From the NCBI GenBank assembly GCA_022865725.1, contig JALHTP010000024.1:1-33204 (forward strand): a stretch of DNA of 33,204 nucleotides, written 5' to 3'. The notes under the pieces were generated by a model. That model was not told the DNA's origin, made no database searches, and saw only the letters and a list, made by a program, of their open reading frames with translations. The DNA is from Methyloceanibacter sp. (GTDB taxonomy: Bacteria; Pseudomonadota; Alphaproteobacteria; Rhizobiales; Methyloligellaceae). Positions 12,298-20,377 of this stretch are shown here, in pieces. A program made the translations under genes and the position numbers. Each line of letters opens with the position of its first letter. Position 1 is the stretch's first letter.

Positions 12298-12876
12298 ATG
12301 CGTCTCTTGTTCTTCGGCGGCAGCACGCGGGAAGGGTCCTTCAACAGGAAGCTTGCCGCGCTTGGCCGCCACATCGCCGAGGCCAACGGCATCGAGGCGG
12401 TGCTGGTCGACCTCAAGGACTATCCGATGCCGATTTATGAAGGCGATCTCGAAGCCAAAGACGGGCCCCCCGAGCGGGCGCGCGCCTTCAAGGCGCTGCT
12501 CGGCGAATATCAGGGCGTGTTCATCGCCAGCCCCGAATATAATTCCTCGGTCACGCCGCTGCTCAAAAACACGCTCGACTGGGTAACGCGGGTGAAAGCG
12601 AAAGGCGAGAGCGGCCTCGAAGTCTACAAGACGCGCGTGTTCGCCATCTCCGGCGCGTCGCCCGGCTATTACGGGGCGATGCGGAGCCTGCTGCATCTCC
12701 GCCAGATCCTCGAAGTCGGCGTGGGCGCCACCGTGATCCCGCAACAGATCGCCGTGCCGCGCGCCATGGACGCCTTTGAGGCCGACGGCAGCCTCAAGGA
12801 CAAGGGGCAGCAGAAACTCTGCACCGATGTGGTCGAAGCGCTGGCGGTCGCCGCCCGAAAGTTCGCTGCGTCATGA
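12298..12876 (+). CDS. NADPH-dependent FMN reductase family protein
   Basis: The 192-residue flavodoxin-like protein begins with RLLFFGGSTREGSFNRKLA, the FMN phosphate-binding loop, and has the family motif SPEYNSSVTPLLKNTLDWV at about 78-96. Members reduce FMN, azo compounds, quinones or chromate with NAD(P)H. The physiological substrate is unknown. The stop overlaps the pyrF start by 4 bp (ATGA), which suggests translational coupling with pyrF. Confidence 0.9.
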   Translation: MRLLFFGGSTREGSFNRKLAALGRHIAEANGIEAVLVDLKDYPMPIYEGDLEAKDGPPERARAFKALLGEYQGVFIASPEYNSSVTPLLKNTLDWVTRVKAKGESGLEVYKTRVFAISGASPGYYGAMRSLLHLRQILEVGVGATVIPQQIAVPRAMDAFEADGSLKDKGQQKLCTDVVEALAVAARKFAAS

Positions 12877-13577
12877 CGTTTCCCCGCGACAGGCTCATCG
12901 TGGCGCTCGACGTGCCGAGCGTCGAAGAGGCCGAGGCCCTGATCGAGACGCTCGGCGACGATGTCGGCGTCTACAAGATCGGGATCGAGCTCCTGTTCTC
13001 CGGCGGATTCGCGCTGGCGCAGGAGCTGGCGCGCCGAGAATGTCCCGTCTTCATCGATGCCAAGCTGCTCGACATCGAGGCGACCGTCGAGCGGGCGACC
13101 GCGGCAATCGCCCGCATCGGGGCAGCGTTCCTGACCGTGCATGCGCTCGACAAGAAGACGCTCGCCGCTGCCGTGCGCGGGAGAGGCGACAGCCCGCTCA
13201 AGCTGCTCGGCGTCACGGTGCTCACCAATCTTTCGCCCTGCGACGTCATCGAGCAGGGCATCGACCATCCGCTTGCCGAGCTCGTGTTGCATCGGGCGAA
13301 GCTTGCCAAGGAAGCGGGTTTCGACGGCGTCATCGCCTCGGGGCATGAGGCGGCGCAAATCCGCAAGGCATTGGGCCCCGATTTCTTGATCGTTACGCCC
13401 GGCGTGAGGCCGCAAGGGAGCGACACGCAGGATCAGGCTCGCGCGGTGACGCCCAGAAGCGCCATCGAAGCCGGCGCCGACTATCTCGTGGTGGGACGGC
13501 CCATCACCCGCGCGGCCGACCCGCGTGCAGCCGCTTCAGCAATCGTCGCGGAAATCGCCGCGGCGCTATCCCGCTAA
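12873..13577 (+). CDS. pyrF: Orotidine 5'-phosphate decarboxylase
   Basis: The 234-residue TIM-barrel protein has the catalytic Asp-Lys-Asp motif in the form DAKLLDIEATV at about residues 62-72, and the phosphate-binding end PGVRPQG followed by DYLVVGRPITRAADP. It catalyses the last step of UMP synthesis. Start and length fit the family. The 3' end overlaps the convergent DUF167 gene by 12 bp. Transcription probably begins upstream with the FMN reductase. Confidence 0.97.
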   Translation: MTFPRDRLIVALDVPSVEEAEALIETLGDDVGVYKIGIELLFSGGFALAQELARRECPVFIDAKLLDIEATVERATAAIARIGAAFLTVHALDKKTLAAAVRGRGDSPLKLLGVTVLTNLSPCDVIEQGIDHPLAELVLHRAKLAKEAGFDGVIASGHEAAQIRKALGPDFLIVTPGVRPQGSDTQDQARAVTPRSAIEAGADYLVVGRPITRAADPRAAASAIVAEIAAALSR

Positions 13578-13901
13578 CGCGGCGAGGCGCGCTTCGATAA
13601 GGCGACCGAGCGCGTCAACGTCGCCTTCGATCAAGACTTGCTTCGTCCGCGACTTGCCGCCTTGCGCCACGGACACCGAACTAGGCGGCACCTTCAGCCA
13701 GCGCGCGACGAGGCGTTCCAGCGCTTGATTGGCGCGGCCGTCTTCGGGTAGTGCCCGCACTCGCGCCTTCAGCACCGCCGAACCGTCAAACTCCTCGACG
13801 CCAAGGATCTCGTCGCGCGAAGATTTCGGCGTGAGCCGCACCGGCAGCATGACACCGTTGCCGAGGCGGCGAAGATCGAGCTTGAGGCTCGCTCCGCTCA
13901 A
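13566..13901 (-). CDS. DUF167 (YggU-like) family protein
   Basis: A 111-residue protein with the family core [20 protein letters not shown], then [42 protein letters not shown] (described by its conserved GRAN and KSR motifs). The structure of the family is known but its role is not. It overlaps the upstream YggT gene by 4 bp, the common yggT-yggU pairing, and its end overlaps pyrF by 12 bp. Confidence 0.88.
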   Translation of the reverse strand: MSGASLKLDLRRLGNGVMLPVRLTPKSSRDEILGVEEFDGSAVLKARVRALPEDGRANQALERLVARWLKVPPSSVSVAQGGKSRTKQVLIEGDVDALGRLIEARLAALAG

Positions 13902-14206
13902 AGCCCGGGGGACGGCTGGACGGCCGGCAGGATCCAGCCGAGCAGCACCACGTCGCGGATGAAGAGCATGAACAGAATGAGAATGACCGGCGAGATATCG
14001 ATGCCGCCGAGATTGGGGATGATGCTCCTGATCGGGCGAAGCGCTGGCTCGGTCAGCCGGTAAAGCATGTCGGCGACCGAATAGACGAAGCGGTTTTGCG
14101 TGTTGAGCACGTTGAAGGCGATCAACCAGCTCAGGATCGCGCTCGCGATGACCACCCAGATATAGAGGTCGATGACGAGAACGATGAATCCGATCAAGGG
14201 CACCAT
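13898..14206 (-). CDS. YggT family membrane protein
   Basis: The 102-residue protein has two hydrophobic segments (about 4-27 and 70-92) and the YggT motif [24 protein letters not shown] in between. YggT proteins have been linked to osmotic tolerance and to cell-division or polar factors; the function here is inferred only. A purine-rich AGGAGG (the complement of CCTCCT at 14212-14217) precedes the ATG. It is the first gene of a two-gene unit with DUF167. Confidence 0.92.
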   Translation of the reverse strand: MVPLIGFIVLVIDLYIWVVIASAILSWLIAFNVLNTQNRFVYSVADMLYRLTEPALRPIRSIIPNLGGIDISPVILILFMLFIRDVVLLGWILPAVQPSPGL

Positions 14207-14330
14207 TAAAGACCTCCTGGGCTAGCCGGGGACCATGTAGCGGAGTGGCGGCGATGAGGGCAAGTCTTCCCTCCCGCCAGGGGAAGAGCCAGTATGGGAG
14301 TCGGTGAAGACGCCCGTTTTGGGCGCTCGC

Positions 14331-14359
14331 TTGACAGGCCTAAGGGGCAATCCCTAAAT
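14331..14359 (+). promoter_or_regulatory. Strong sigma70 promoter of the tRNA-Ala gene
   Basis: A perfect TTGACA (14331-14336), a 17-base spacer and CTAAAT (14354-14359) place the transcript start about 7 bases before the mature tRNA at 14373. Confidence 0.75.
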
Positions 14360-14372
14360 GCCTTGGAATTAT

Positions 14373-14448
14373 GGGGCCGTAGCTCAGTTGGGAGAGCGCA
14401 GCAATCGCACTGCTGAGGTCGTCGGTTCGATCCCGTCCGGCTCCACCA
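14373..14448 (+). tRNA. tRNA-Ala (anticodon CGC)
   Basis: A 76-base cloverleaf with CCA encoded (14446-14448). The acceptor stem pairs GGGGCCG with CGGCTCC (one G-U). The D arm is GCTC/GAGC, the anticodon stem CAGCA/TGCTG, and the loop ATCGCAC puts CGC at 14406-14408, reading GCG codons for alanine. The T loop is TTCGATC. The T stem GTCGG/CCGTC carries one U-U mismatch at its second pair. It stands alone with its own promoter. Confidence 0.96.
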
Positions 14449-14482
14449 CTACCAATAACCTCGATCAGGCCGAGAGGCGTGG

Positions 14483-15418
14483 TCAGTCGCCGGAAGCGGC
14501 GTCGAACGGCAGGCGCCCGCTGGCGGCCTTGGGCGGGTTGGAGTCTTTCGGCCATTGCAGATTGCCTGCTTCGTCCCGCACCCTGAAGAGCCACCCCATC
14601 ATCGGCACCAGCAGGAAATGCGGCGTGAAATGCTGGGCCAAGACGCAGAGGCGGTTGAACCAGCCCGTCACGATCACCTTCTTGCCGCGCTTGAATTGGC
14701 GGTAGGCGACGCGCGCGAGATCCTCGCTCGTCATCGCCGGCAGCAGCATGACGTAGCGGGAGTTCTCGGCGCCGGCTTTCGCGTGCAGCCCGGTCGCGGT
14801 GGTGCCCGGCGCGAGCGCCGAGACGCGCACGCCCGTGCCCATGGTCTCATAGGAGAGCGCGCGGCTGAACGAGAGGACGAAGGCCTTGGCGGCGGCGTAG
14901 GTGGCCTGATACGGCACCGGCATGAAGCCTTCCATCGAGGCGACATTGAGCACCCCGCCCTGCCCCCGCGCGATCATGCCCGGCAGAAAGCGGCGCGTGA
15001 GGTCCACCACGGCCTGCACGTTGAGATCGATCAGCCGGCGTAGCTTGGCCGCATCCTCGTCCTGGAAGAAGCCGGCCGTCATCGTGGCGGCGTTGTTGAC
15101 GAGACTATCGGCATAAAGGCCGAACCGGCGCAAAGCCTCCTCCACCTCGGCGCAGCCCTCGATCGTGCCGAGGTCGCAGGCGGCAAATTTCACCTCGACG
15201 CCATGGGCCTCGGCCAGTAAGCGGGACGCGGCTTCGAGCTTCGCCTCGTCGCGGGCGACCAGGAGGAGCGCATGACCCTCTCGCGCAAACTCCTCGGCAA
15301 GCGCCCTGCCGATCCCTTGGGTTGCCCCAGTAATGACGATGGCGGGCGCGAACGGCTCCACCCTTTTACCGATAGTGTTCATCGTCGATCCAGACTGCTG
15401 CCCGCGGGCATTTTTCAT
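14483..15418 (-). CDS. Short-chain dehydrogenase/reductase (SDR) family protein
   Basis: The Rossmann motif is TGATQGIG, with the NNAA motif and the catalytic Ser...Tyr-x3-Lys arrangement (NVASMEGFM, then YAAAK) all present. A C-terminal extension of about 60 residues includes a hydrophobic stretch (HFLLVPMMGWLFRV) that could lie on the membrane. The substrate is unknown. The frame is open upstream to 15478, but a hairpin there (15423-15436) and a GAAGGGG just inside it favour starting at 15418; the ATG at 15382 is also possible. The gene is convergent with the tRNA. Confidence 0.88.
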   Translation of the reverse strand: MKNARGQQSGSTMNTIGKRVEPFAPAIVITGATQGIGRALAEEFAREGHALLLVARDEAKLEAASRLLAEAHGVEVKFAACDLGTIEGCAEVEEALRRFGLYADSLVNNAATMTAGFFQDEDAAKLRRLIDLNVQAVVDLTRRFLPGMIARGQGGVLNVASMEGFMPVPYQATYAAAKAFVLSFSRALSYETMGTGVRVSALAPGTTATGLHAKAGAENSRYVMLLPAMTSEDLARVAYRQFKRGKKVIVTGWFNRLCVLAQHFTPHFLLVPMMGWLFRVRDEAGNLQWPKDSNPPKAASGRLPFDAASGD

Positions 15419-15422
15419 TGGG

Positions 15423-15436
15423 AAAAGCCCCTTCGG
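15423..15436 (-). other. Hairpin in the SDR leader
   Basis: On the minus strand AGCCC-GAAG-GGGCT is followed by TTTTCCC, a terminator-like or attenuator-like hairpin directly upstream of the preferred SDR start. There is no minus-strand gene before it to terminate. Confidence 0.35.
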
Positions 15437-15581
15437 GCTGGTCAGGAAACCCCTAGCACACAAGCCGGAAAGGCGCATGCACGTCGTTGCAAATGGCTGG
15501 GAAGGCTAGGCGCAAGCGAGGTAGACTAGCGCACGCGCATCTCACGGCGCGTGCGTCGTCGTCCTTCCGGAGAGCCTTCCC

Positions 15582-16568
15582 ATGGCCCCGATTTCTTGTT
15601 TGCGTCTTTCTCTCCTGCTGCCGTTGATCCTCCTCTTCCAGCCAGCCGCCGCCAATGCGGCGCCAAGCCTCGCCGAAGCCGTCAAGCAGGCCGACGCGAA
15701 ATATCTCGAAGCGCCCGATGTCGAGGGCGAAGACAAGTCGCCGAAGATCGAGGTCAGTGGCGAGGAGGAAGACGAGGAGGCGCCCCCGGTCCCGGAGGAG
15801 ATCGCGCAAGGCGCGGTGAAGGCCGTACTGAGCTACACCGAGGAGAAGAGCGAGGACGGCGACACCATGCGCGCGCCGGTCGTCACCGTGTTCGCCGATG
15901 GCAAGGAAATCGCCAAACTCACCGGCGATGCGGGTCTCGGCAGCCCTCCGGTGAGCGTGCAGATCGCCGAGATCGATCCAGGCAATTCCAACCCAGAGGC
16001 GGTGATCTCCTTCTATACCGGCGGGGCGCATTGCTGCTCGGACACGAGCGTGGTCACCAGCAGCCCTGACGGCTCGAGCTGGACCACCGTCGATGTCGGC
16101 GAGTTCGACGGTGGGCCTTTGCTGGCGACCGATCTCAACGGGGACGGACGCTACGAGTTCAAAACCCGGGACAACGCCTTCCTCTACACCTTCGCCTGCT
16201 ATGCCTGCTCGGAGGCGCCGCTTGAAGTGCTCACGGTCGAGAACGGCGCGGTCAAGACCATCACCACGGAGGAGAGCTTCAAGCCGGCGCATGCGGCCTG
16301 GCTCAAAACCATGATCGCGAACGTGCCGGATGAGGACGTGAACGGGTTCCTGGCCGGCTATGTGGGCGAGAAGATCCTGCTCGGCGAGGGGAAGCAGGCC
16401 TGGGGCCTGATGCTCAGTTATTACGACAAGGCTTCGGAGTGGGGGCTTGAGACCTGCGATCAGCCCCTCAACGAGGACGGAGAATGCCCGGGAGAGGAGC
16501 TCACGCTCACCTTCCCCGACGCGCTCGAACGCATGCTTAAGGAAAATGGTTATAAAGTAGAGAAATGA
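15582..16568 (+). CDS. Secreted protein of unknown function
   Basis: A 328-residue protein. It has a clear Sec signal peptide (hydrophobic LSLLLPLILLF, cleavage probably after ANA near residue 26), then a very acidic segment (about 45-66). A globular region follows with an FG-GAP/EF-hand-like loop DLNGDGRYEF (about 186-195), a GGAHCC motif near 147 and paired cysteines in ACYACS near 206. The acidic loop could bind calcium and the cysteines could form disulfides in the periplasm. I do not recognise the family. GGAGAG precedes the ATG, and a strong terminator follows. Confidence 0.8.
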   Translation: MAPISCLRLSLLLPLILLFQPAAANAAPSLAEAVKQADAKYLEAPDVEGEDKSPKIEVSGEEEDEEAPPVPEEIAQGAVKAVLSYTEEKSEDGDTMRAPVVTVFADGKEIAKLTGDAGLGSPPVSVQIAEIDPGNSNPEAVISFYTGGAHCCSDTSVVTSSPDGSSWTTVDVGEFDGGPLLATDLNGDGRYEFKTRDNAFLYTFACYACSEAPLEVLTVENGAVKTITTEESFKPAHAAWLKTMIANVPDEDVNGFLAGYVGEKILLGEGKQAWGLMLSYYDKASEWGLETCDQPLNEDGECPGEELTLTFPDALERMLKENGYKVEK

Positions 16569-16622
16569 GCCCGAAACGCTGGGATTCCTGGTTGGAACCC
16601 GAAAGGATCGGGGCCTGTTGAT

Positions 16623-16666
16623 CTGACCCGGCCCCGGGTGAGGCTCGGGTCAGCCTGCGTTTTTTT
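16623..16666 (+). terminator. Rho-independent terminator after the secreted protein gene
   Basis: CTGACCCG (16623-16630) and CGGGTCAG (16646-16653) form a perfect 8-bp stem, followed after 6 bases by seven T residues (16660-16666). It separates the upstream gene from ku. Confidence 0.75.
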
Positions 16667-16683
16667 GTCGAGGAGTAACGAGT

Positions 16684-17565
16684 ATGGCACCCCGCGCCTT
16701 CTGGACCGGCCATTTGCGGCTCTCTCTGGTCAACATCCCGGTCAAGCTCTACCCGGCCACCACCTCGGAGCGCGCCATCGCGCTACATCAGATCCATGAG
16801 CCCTCGGGCCAGCGCATCCGCTATCAGAAGGTCGCGCCCGGCGTCGGACCGGTCGAGAACGAGGAGATCACCAAGGGCTACGAATATGAGAAGGGCAAAT
16901 ATGTCCTGATCGACCCGAAGGAGATCGACGAGCTCAAGCTGCAATCGAAGCAGACCATCGAGCTGGTCCGCTTCGTCGACGAGGACGCCATCGACACGCG
17001 CTATTTCGAGACGCCGTATTATCTGCTGCCCGACGGCGAGCTGGCCGACGAGGGCTATGTGATTCTGCAAAAGGCGCTGAAGGACACCGGCAAGATCGGC
17101 GTCGGTCAGTTCATCCTGCGCGGCCACGGCAACATCGTCGCCATCAAGCCATTGGGCAAAGGCCTGATGCTCGAAGTGCTGCGTCACGCCAACGAGGTGC
17201 GCGCCGCCGAGCCCCTGTTCAAGGATATCAACGAGGTCAAGGTCGACAAGGAAGCGCTCGACCTCGCCAAGGAGCTGATCAAACGCAAGGCCGGAAAGTT
17301 CGAGCCGGAACAGTTCAAGGACGAATACAACGAAGCGGTTTGGGAATTGATCAACGCCAAGCTCGAGCATCGCGCGCCGGAGATCGTGACCGAGTTGCCC
17401 GGCAGCGCCAAGGTGATCAACATCATGGACGCGCTGAAGAAGAGCGTGCAGCAGGGGAAGGGCGGCGCGGCCGCCAAGACCGCCGCCAAGCGCGGCGCCG
17501 CTTCCGCCAAGTCGAGCAACGGCAAGAAGACGGCGAAGGGCGCAGCCAGACGGAAGTCGGCGTAA
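16684..17565 (+). CDS. ku: Non-homologous end joining protein Ku
   Basis: The 293-residue bacterial Ku has the N-terminal APRAFWTGHLRLSLVNIPVKL signature, IRYQKVAPG, and the core beta-barrel that forms the homodimeric ring around DNA ends, followed by a Lys/Ala-rich tail (about 265-293) typical of the DNA-binding and LigD-recruiting C-terminus. It threads onto double-strand breaks and recruits LigD. AGGAG at 16671-16675 fits the ATG. The ligD start lies 3 bp after the stop, so the two form one operon. Confidence 0.97.
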   Translation: MAPRAFWTGHLRLSLVNIPVKLYPATTSERAIALHQIHEPSGQRIRYQKVAPGVGPVENEEITKGYEYEKGKYVLIDPKEIDELKLQSKQTIELVRFVDEDAIDTRYFETPYYLLPDGELADEGYVILQKALKDTGKIGVGQFILRGHGNIVAIKPLGKGLMLEVLRHANEVRAAEPLFKDINEVKVDKEALDLAKELIKRKAGKFEPEQFKDEYNEAVWELINAKLEHRAPEIVTELPGSAKVINIMDALKKSVQQGKGGAAAKTAAKRGAASAKSSNGKKTAKGAARRKSA

Positions 17566-17568
17566 GCC

Positions 17569-18252
17569 ATGGCGCGGGGCGCAAGCCGGGACCTGCTCGC
17601 CGAGTACAAGGCGAAGCGCGACTTCGGCAAGACGCCAGAGCCTGGCCCCAAGCGCGGGAAGGCCAAAGGCAACAGCTTCGTGATCCAGAAGCATGCGGCG
17701 CGGCGCACCCATTTCGATTTCAGGTTGGAAAAAGACGGCGTGCTGAAGAGCTGGGCCGTCACCAAAGGCCCGAGTCTCGATCCGGCGCAGAAGCGCCTCG
17801 CGGTCAGGACCGAGGACCATCCGCTCGAATATGGCGGCTTCGAAGGCGTGATTCCCAAAGGCGAATATGGCGGCGGCCCGGTGATGATCTGGGACGAAGG
17901 CACCTGGGAGCCGATCGGCGACCCTGACGAGGGCCTGGCCAAAGGCGACCTCAAATTCCGCCTGCACGGCCACCGGCTGAACGGGGACTTCGTGCTGGTG
18001 CGCATGAAGAAGGACCGCATGGGGGGAAAGCGCGAGAACTGGCTCCTCATCAAGAAGGGCGACGACTACGCGGGCGACGGTTCAGAGCCGACGGAAGATT
18101 TCGATACCAGCGTGAAGAGCGGACGCAGCATGGACCAGATCCTGACCGGCGACTCGGCCATCTGGACCTCCAACAAGGCTCAAAAAAAAACTCCGCCGCG
18201 AGGCCCTCGGGCGGCGCCGGCAAGATCGCGCCAAAAACCCGCCGCACGCTAG
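17569..18252 (+). CDS. ligD: LigD N-terminal phosphoesterase module (5' part of split ligD)
   Basis: The 227-residue reading frame holds the 3'-phosphoesterase domain of LigD: FVIQKHAARRTHFDFRLE (about 43-60) with the metal-binding His and Asp, then TKGPSLDP, EDHPLEYGGFEGVIPKGEYGGG and the C-terminal HRLNGDFVLVRMK. It trims 3' ribonucleotides and phosphates at break ends. At A9 (18182-18190) the frame ends in a short Pro/Arg-rich stretch unlike LigD, while the frame one base back continues the expected linker into the ligase domain. As read, it would be a free phosphoesterase; with a -1 shift it would be the first module of an 854-residue LigD. Confidence 0.9.
   Translation: MARGASRDLLAEYKAKRDFGKTPEPGPKRGKAKGNSFVIQKHAARRTHFDFRLEKDGVLKSWAVTKGPSLDPAQKRLAVRTEDHPLEYGGFEGVIPKGEYGGGPVMIWDEGTWEPIGDPDEGLAKGDLKFRLHGHRLNGDFVLVRMKKDRMGGKRENWLLIKKGDDYAGDGSEPTEDFDTSVKSGRSMDQILTGDSAIWTSNKAQKKTPPRGPRAAPARSRQKPAAR
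18182..18214 (+). other. A9 slippery tract with downstream hairpin inside ligD
   Basis: Nine A residues (18182-18190) contain A_AAA_AAA in the reading frame of the phosphoesterase ORF (18183-18189). Three bases later a GC-rich hairpin begins: CCGCC(18193-18197)-G-CGAG(18199-18202), loop GCC, CTCG(18206-18209)-GGCGG(18210-18214), 9 pairs with one bulged G. A -1 shift at the tract restores a single LigD frame. The same arrangement would suit programmed ribosomal or polymerase slippage, but A9 is also a common indel error site. Confidence 0.6.
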
Positions 18253-18293
18253 TCCCTGAATTCGTCGCGCCCGAGCTCGCCACGCTCGACACC

Positions 18294-20132
18294 GTGGTGC
18301 CCACGGGGCGCGGCTGGCTGCACGAAGTGAAATATGACGGCTACCGCATCGTCGCGCGCAAGGCCGGCGGCGAGGTCACGCTGTTCAGCCGGAGCGGGCT
18401 CGACTGGACGGTGCGCTTTCCGGCCATCGCCAAAGCGCTTCTCAGCCTTGCCACCGAGAGCGTGCTGCTCGATGGAGAAATCGCCTTCGTGCTCCCCTCC
18501 GGCATCACCGATTTCAAATCGCTGCAGGAGCATATCGACACACCGAACACCGCCATCCGCTATTTCGTGTTCGATCTGCTTTCCCTCGACGGCAAGGATT
18601 GGCGCAAGAAGCCGCTGAAAGAGCGGCGCGCGCAGCTCGCCAAATTGATCTCGGCGAAGGGCGTATCCGACTTCCTCATCTATGCCGATTACGTGGAGGG
18701 CTCCGGCCCGGAATTCTTCGCGCAAGTCCGCGCCATGGGGCTCGAAGGCATCGTGTCGAAGCGGGCCGATCGGCCCTATCTTTCGGGCCTCGGCAAAGAC
18801 TGGCTGAAGATCAAATGCACGCGCGGCGAGGAGTTCGTGATCGGCGGCTATAGTCGCTCCGACGTGAAGGGTAAGCCGTTCTCCTCGCTGCTGCTCGGCA
18901 CTTTCGACGACGGCCAGCTCATCTATTCCGGCAAGGTCGGCACCGGCTTTGACGCGGCCGACTTCGACATGCTGGCGCGAAAGTTCAAGCCGCTCGAACG
19001 CGCCGCCTCGCCCTTCGTCGAGGTTCCGCGCGAGGAGCGCAAGGACGCGGTATGGCTCGAGCCGAAGCTCGTCGCACAAGTGGCCTACACGGAACGGACG
19101 CGGGACGGGCGGCTCAGGCATCCGAGCTTCAAGGGTTTGCGCGAGGATAAGCCGGCGCATGAGGTGCATCGCGAGCGAAACGAGGACGAGGAGGCCGGCA
19201 TGGCCACGACGAGAAGTACCTCCGGCAAGACAGCCAGCGATCCGACCTTCGACGGGATCACGCTGACCAATCCCGATCGCGTGCTCTATCCCGATATCGG
19301 CCTGACCAAGCTCGATCTTACCAAGTACTACGAGGCCGTGGCTCCACTCATGCTGCCTTATGTGGTGAGGCGGCCGATCAGCCTCGTGCGCTGCCCCGAG
19401 GGCTACGCCAAGGAGTGCTTCTTCCAGCGCCACGCCATGAAGGGCATGAGCCAGGCGATCAAGGAAGTCCCCATCGCGGGCGGCGAGAGCAGAAAGAAAT
19501 ATCTCTATATCGACGACGCCAGCGGACTGTTCGGGCTGGTGCAGATCGGGGTGCTCGAGATCCACGATTGGGGCGTTTCGCTCGACCACATCGACCAGCC
19601 GGACCGGCTGGTGTTCGATCTCGATCCCGATGAAGGGCTCGAGCTTGCCACGTTGAAAGCCGCCACGGTCGAGGTGCGGGATTTCCTCGCTGATCTCGGT
19701 CTCAAGAGCTTCCTCAAATCGACGGGCGGCAAAGGCTTCCATTTGGTGGCGCCGCTGACACCGAAACTCGGCTGGGCCGAGGTGAAGCCGTTCGCCAAGG
19801 CGGTCGCCGATGCGCTGGTGAGTGCGCGGCCCGACCGCTATACGGCGAACCCACTCAAGAAGACGCGTGAGAACAAGATCTTCGTCGACTATCTCCGCAA
19901 TCAGCGTGGCGGCTCGGCCATCGTCAACTACTCGACCCGCGCCAAAGCGGGAGCCCCGGTGTCCTGTCCGCTCCGTTGGGATGAGCTGAAGGGGCTGAAG
20001 GTCGCAGCCCCCTATACCGCCAAGACGCTGCCGGCGCGGCTCAAGGCCTTGAAGGGAGACCCGTGGGAGGGATTTTTTTCTACCCGCCAGTCGATTACGG
20101 CAAAGGCGAAGAAGGCGCTCGGCTTCGGTTAG
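18294..20132 (+). CDS. ligD: LigD ligase and polymerase modules (3' part of split ligD)
   Basis: From GTG 18294 the frame encodes 612 residues; the same frame is open upstream to the A9 tract and there encodes a linker ending LVPEFVAPELATL, as in LigD proteins. The ATP-dependent ligase domain has the nucleophile Lys in EVKYDGYR (residue 13 here, 255 in the joined protein), DGEIAF, EGIVSKR and DWLKIKC. The polymerase domain follows from about residue 315, with metal-binding Asp residues in FDLDPDEGL and the GGKGFHLVAPL motif. Order PE-LIG-POL matches Pseudomonas-type LigD. The GTG has no convincing ribosome site and lies inside the ligase domain, so independent translation is doubtful. Confidence 0.9.
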   Translation: MVPTGRGWLHEVKYDGYRIVARKAGGEVTLFSRSGLDWTVRFPAIAKALLSLATESVLLDGEIAFVLPSGITDFKSLQEHIDTPNTAIRYFVFDLLSLDGKDWRKKPLKERRAQLAKLISAKGVSDFLIYADYVEGSGPEFFAQVRAMGLEGIVSKRADRPYLSGLGKDWLKIKCTRGEEFVIGGYSRSDVKGKPFSSLLLGTFDDGQLIYSGKVGTGFDAADFDMLARKFKPLERAASPFVEVPREERKDAVWLEPKLVAQVAYTERTRDGRLRHPSFKGLREDKPAHEVHRERNEDEEAGMATTRSTSGKTASDPTFDGITLTNPDRVLYPDIGLTKLDLTKYYEAVAPLMLPYVVRRPISLVRCPEGYAKECFFQRHAMKGMSQAIKEVPIAGGESRKKYLYIDDASGLFGLVQIGVLEIHDWGVSLDHIDQPDRLVFDLDPDEGLELATLKAATVEVRDFLADLGLKSFLKSTGGKGFHLVAPLTPKLGWAEVKPFAKAVADALVSARPDRYTANPLKKTRENKIFVDYLRNQRGGSAIVNYSTRAKAGAPVSCPLRWDELKGLKVAAPYTAKTLPARLKALKGDPWEGFFSTRQSITAKAKKALGFG

Positions 20133-20266
20133 CCGCTCCCTCTCGTGTCGCGTTCGCGCCGAAGCGCGACGTGCCGGACGCCATCGCCGTGGTGGACGAA
20201 TCTGGACCGCGGCGCTGATCCTCATGAGCTTATGGCTGCTGGTCACCTGACCATCGCCTTGCCGAA

Positions 20267-20291
20267 GCCAAAGCTACCGAATAGCTTTGGC
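20267..20291 (+). repeat. Perfect 10-bp inverted repeat after ligD
   Basis: GCCAAAGCTA (20267-20276) and TAGCTTTGGC (20282-20291) enclose the loop CCGAA. There is no T-run on either strand, so it may be a Rho-assisted or processing hairpin at the end of the ku-ligD transcript. Confidence 0.6.
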
Positions 20292-20314
20292 ACGCAAGGA
20301 CAGATCGATATTTG

Positions 20315-20360
20315 AGCATGATCTTTTCGGAAAACCGGTCTCCACTTTTCCGGATCATTC
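20315..20360. repeat. Rhizobiales-type palindromic intergenic repeat
   Basis: The segment contains ATGATC...GATCAT arms (20318-20323 and 20353-20358) around CGGAAAA...TTTTCCGG. It resembles the imperfect palindromes widely scattered between genes in Rhizobiales genomes; that resemblance is from memory, not a search. It overlaps the first 15 codons of the longest reading of the next gene, an argument for a later start. Confidence 0.55.
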
Positions 20361-20377
20361 TCCAGGAGGGTCTCGGC

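Noticed and set aside
20180-20312. Possible remnant of an OsmC-like protein (GADPHELMAAGH) after ligD
   Set aside because: Only about twelve residues resemble the family, the following residues do not, and another frame reads equally well as a membrane tail.
20312-20377. Upstream TTG start for the caspase-like gene
   Set aside because: This stretch is a palindromic repeat, and a good ribosome site lies before GTG 20378.
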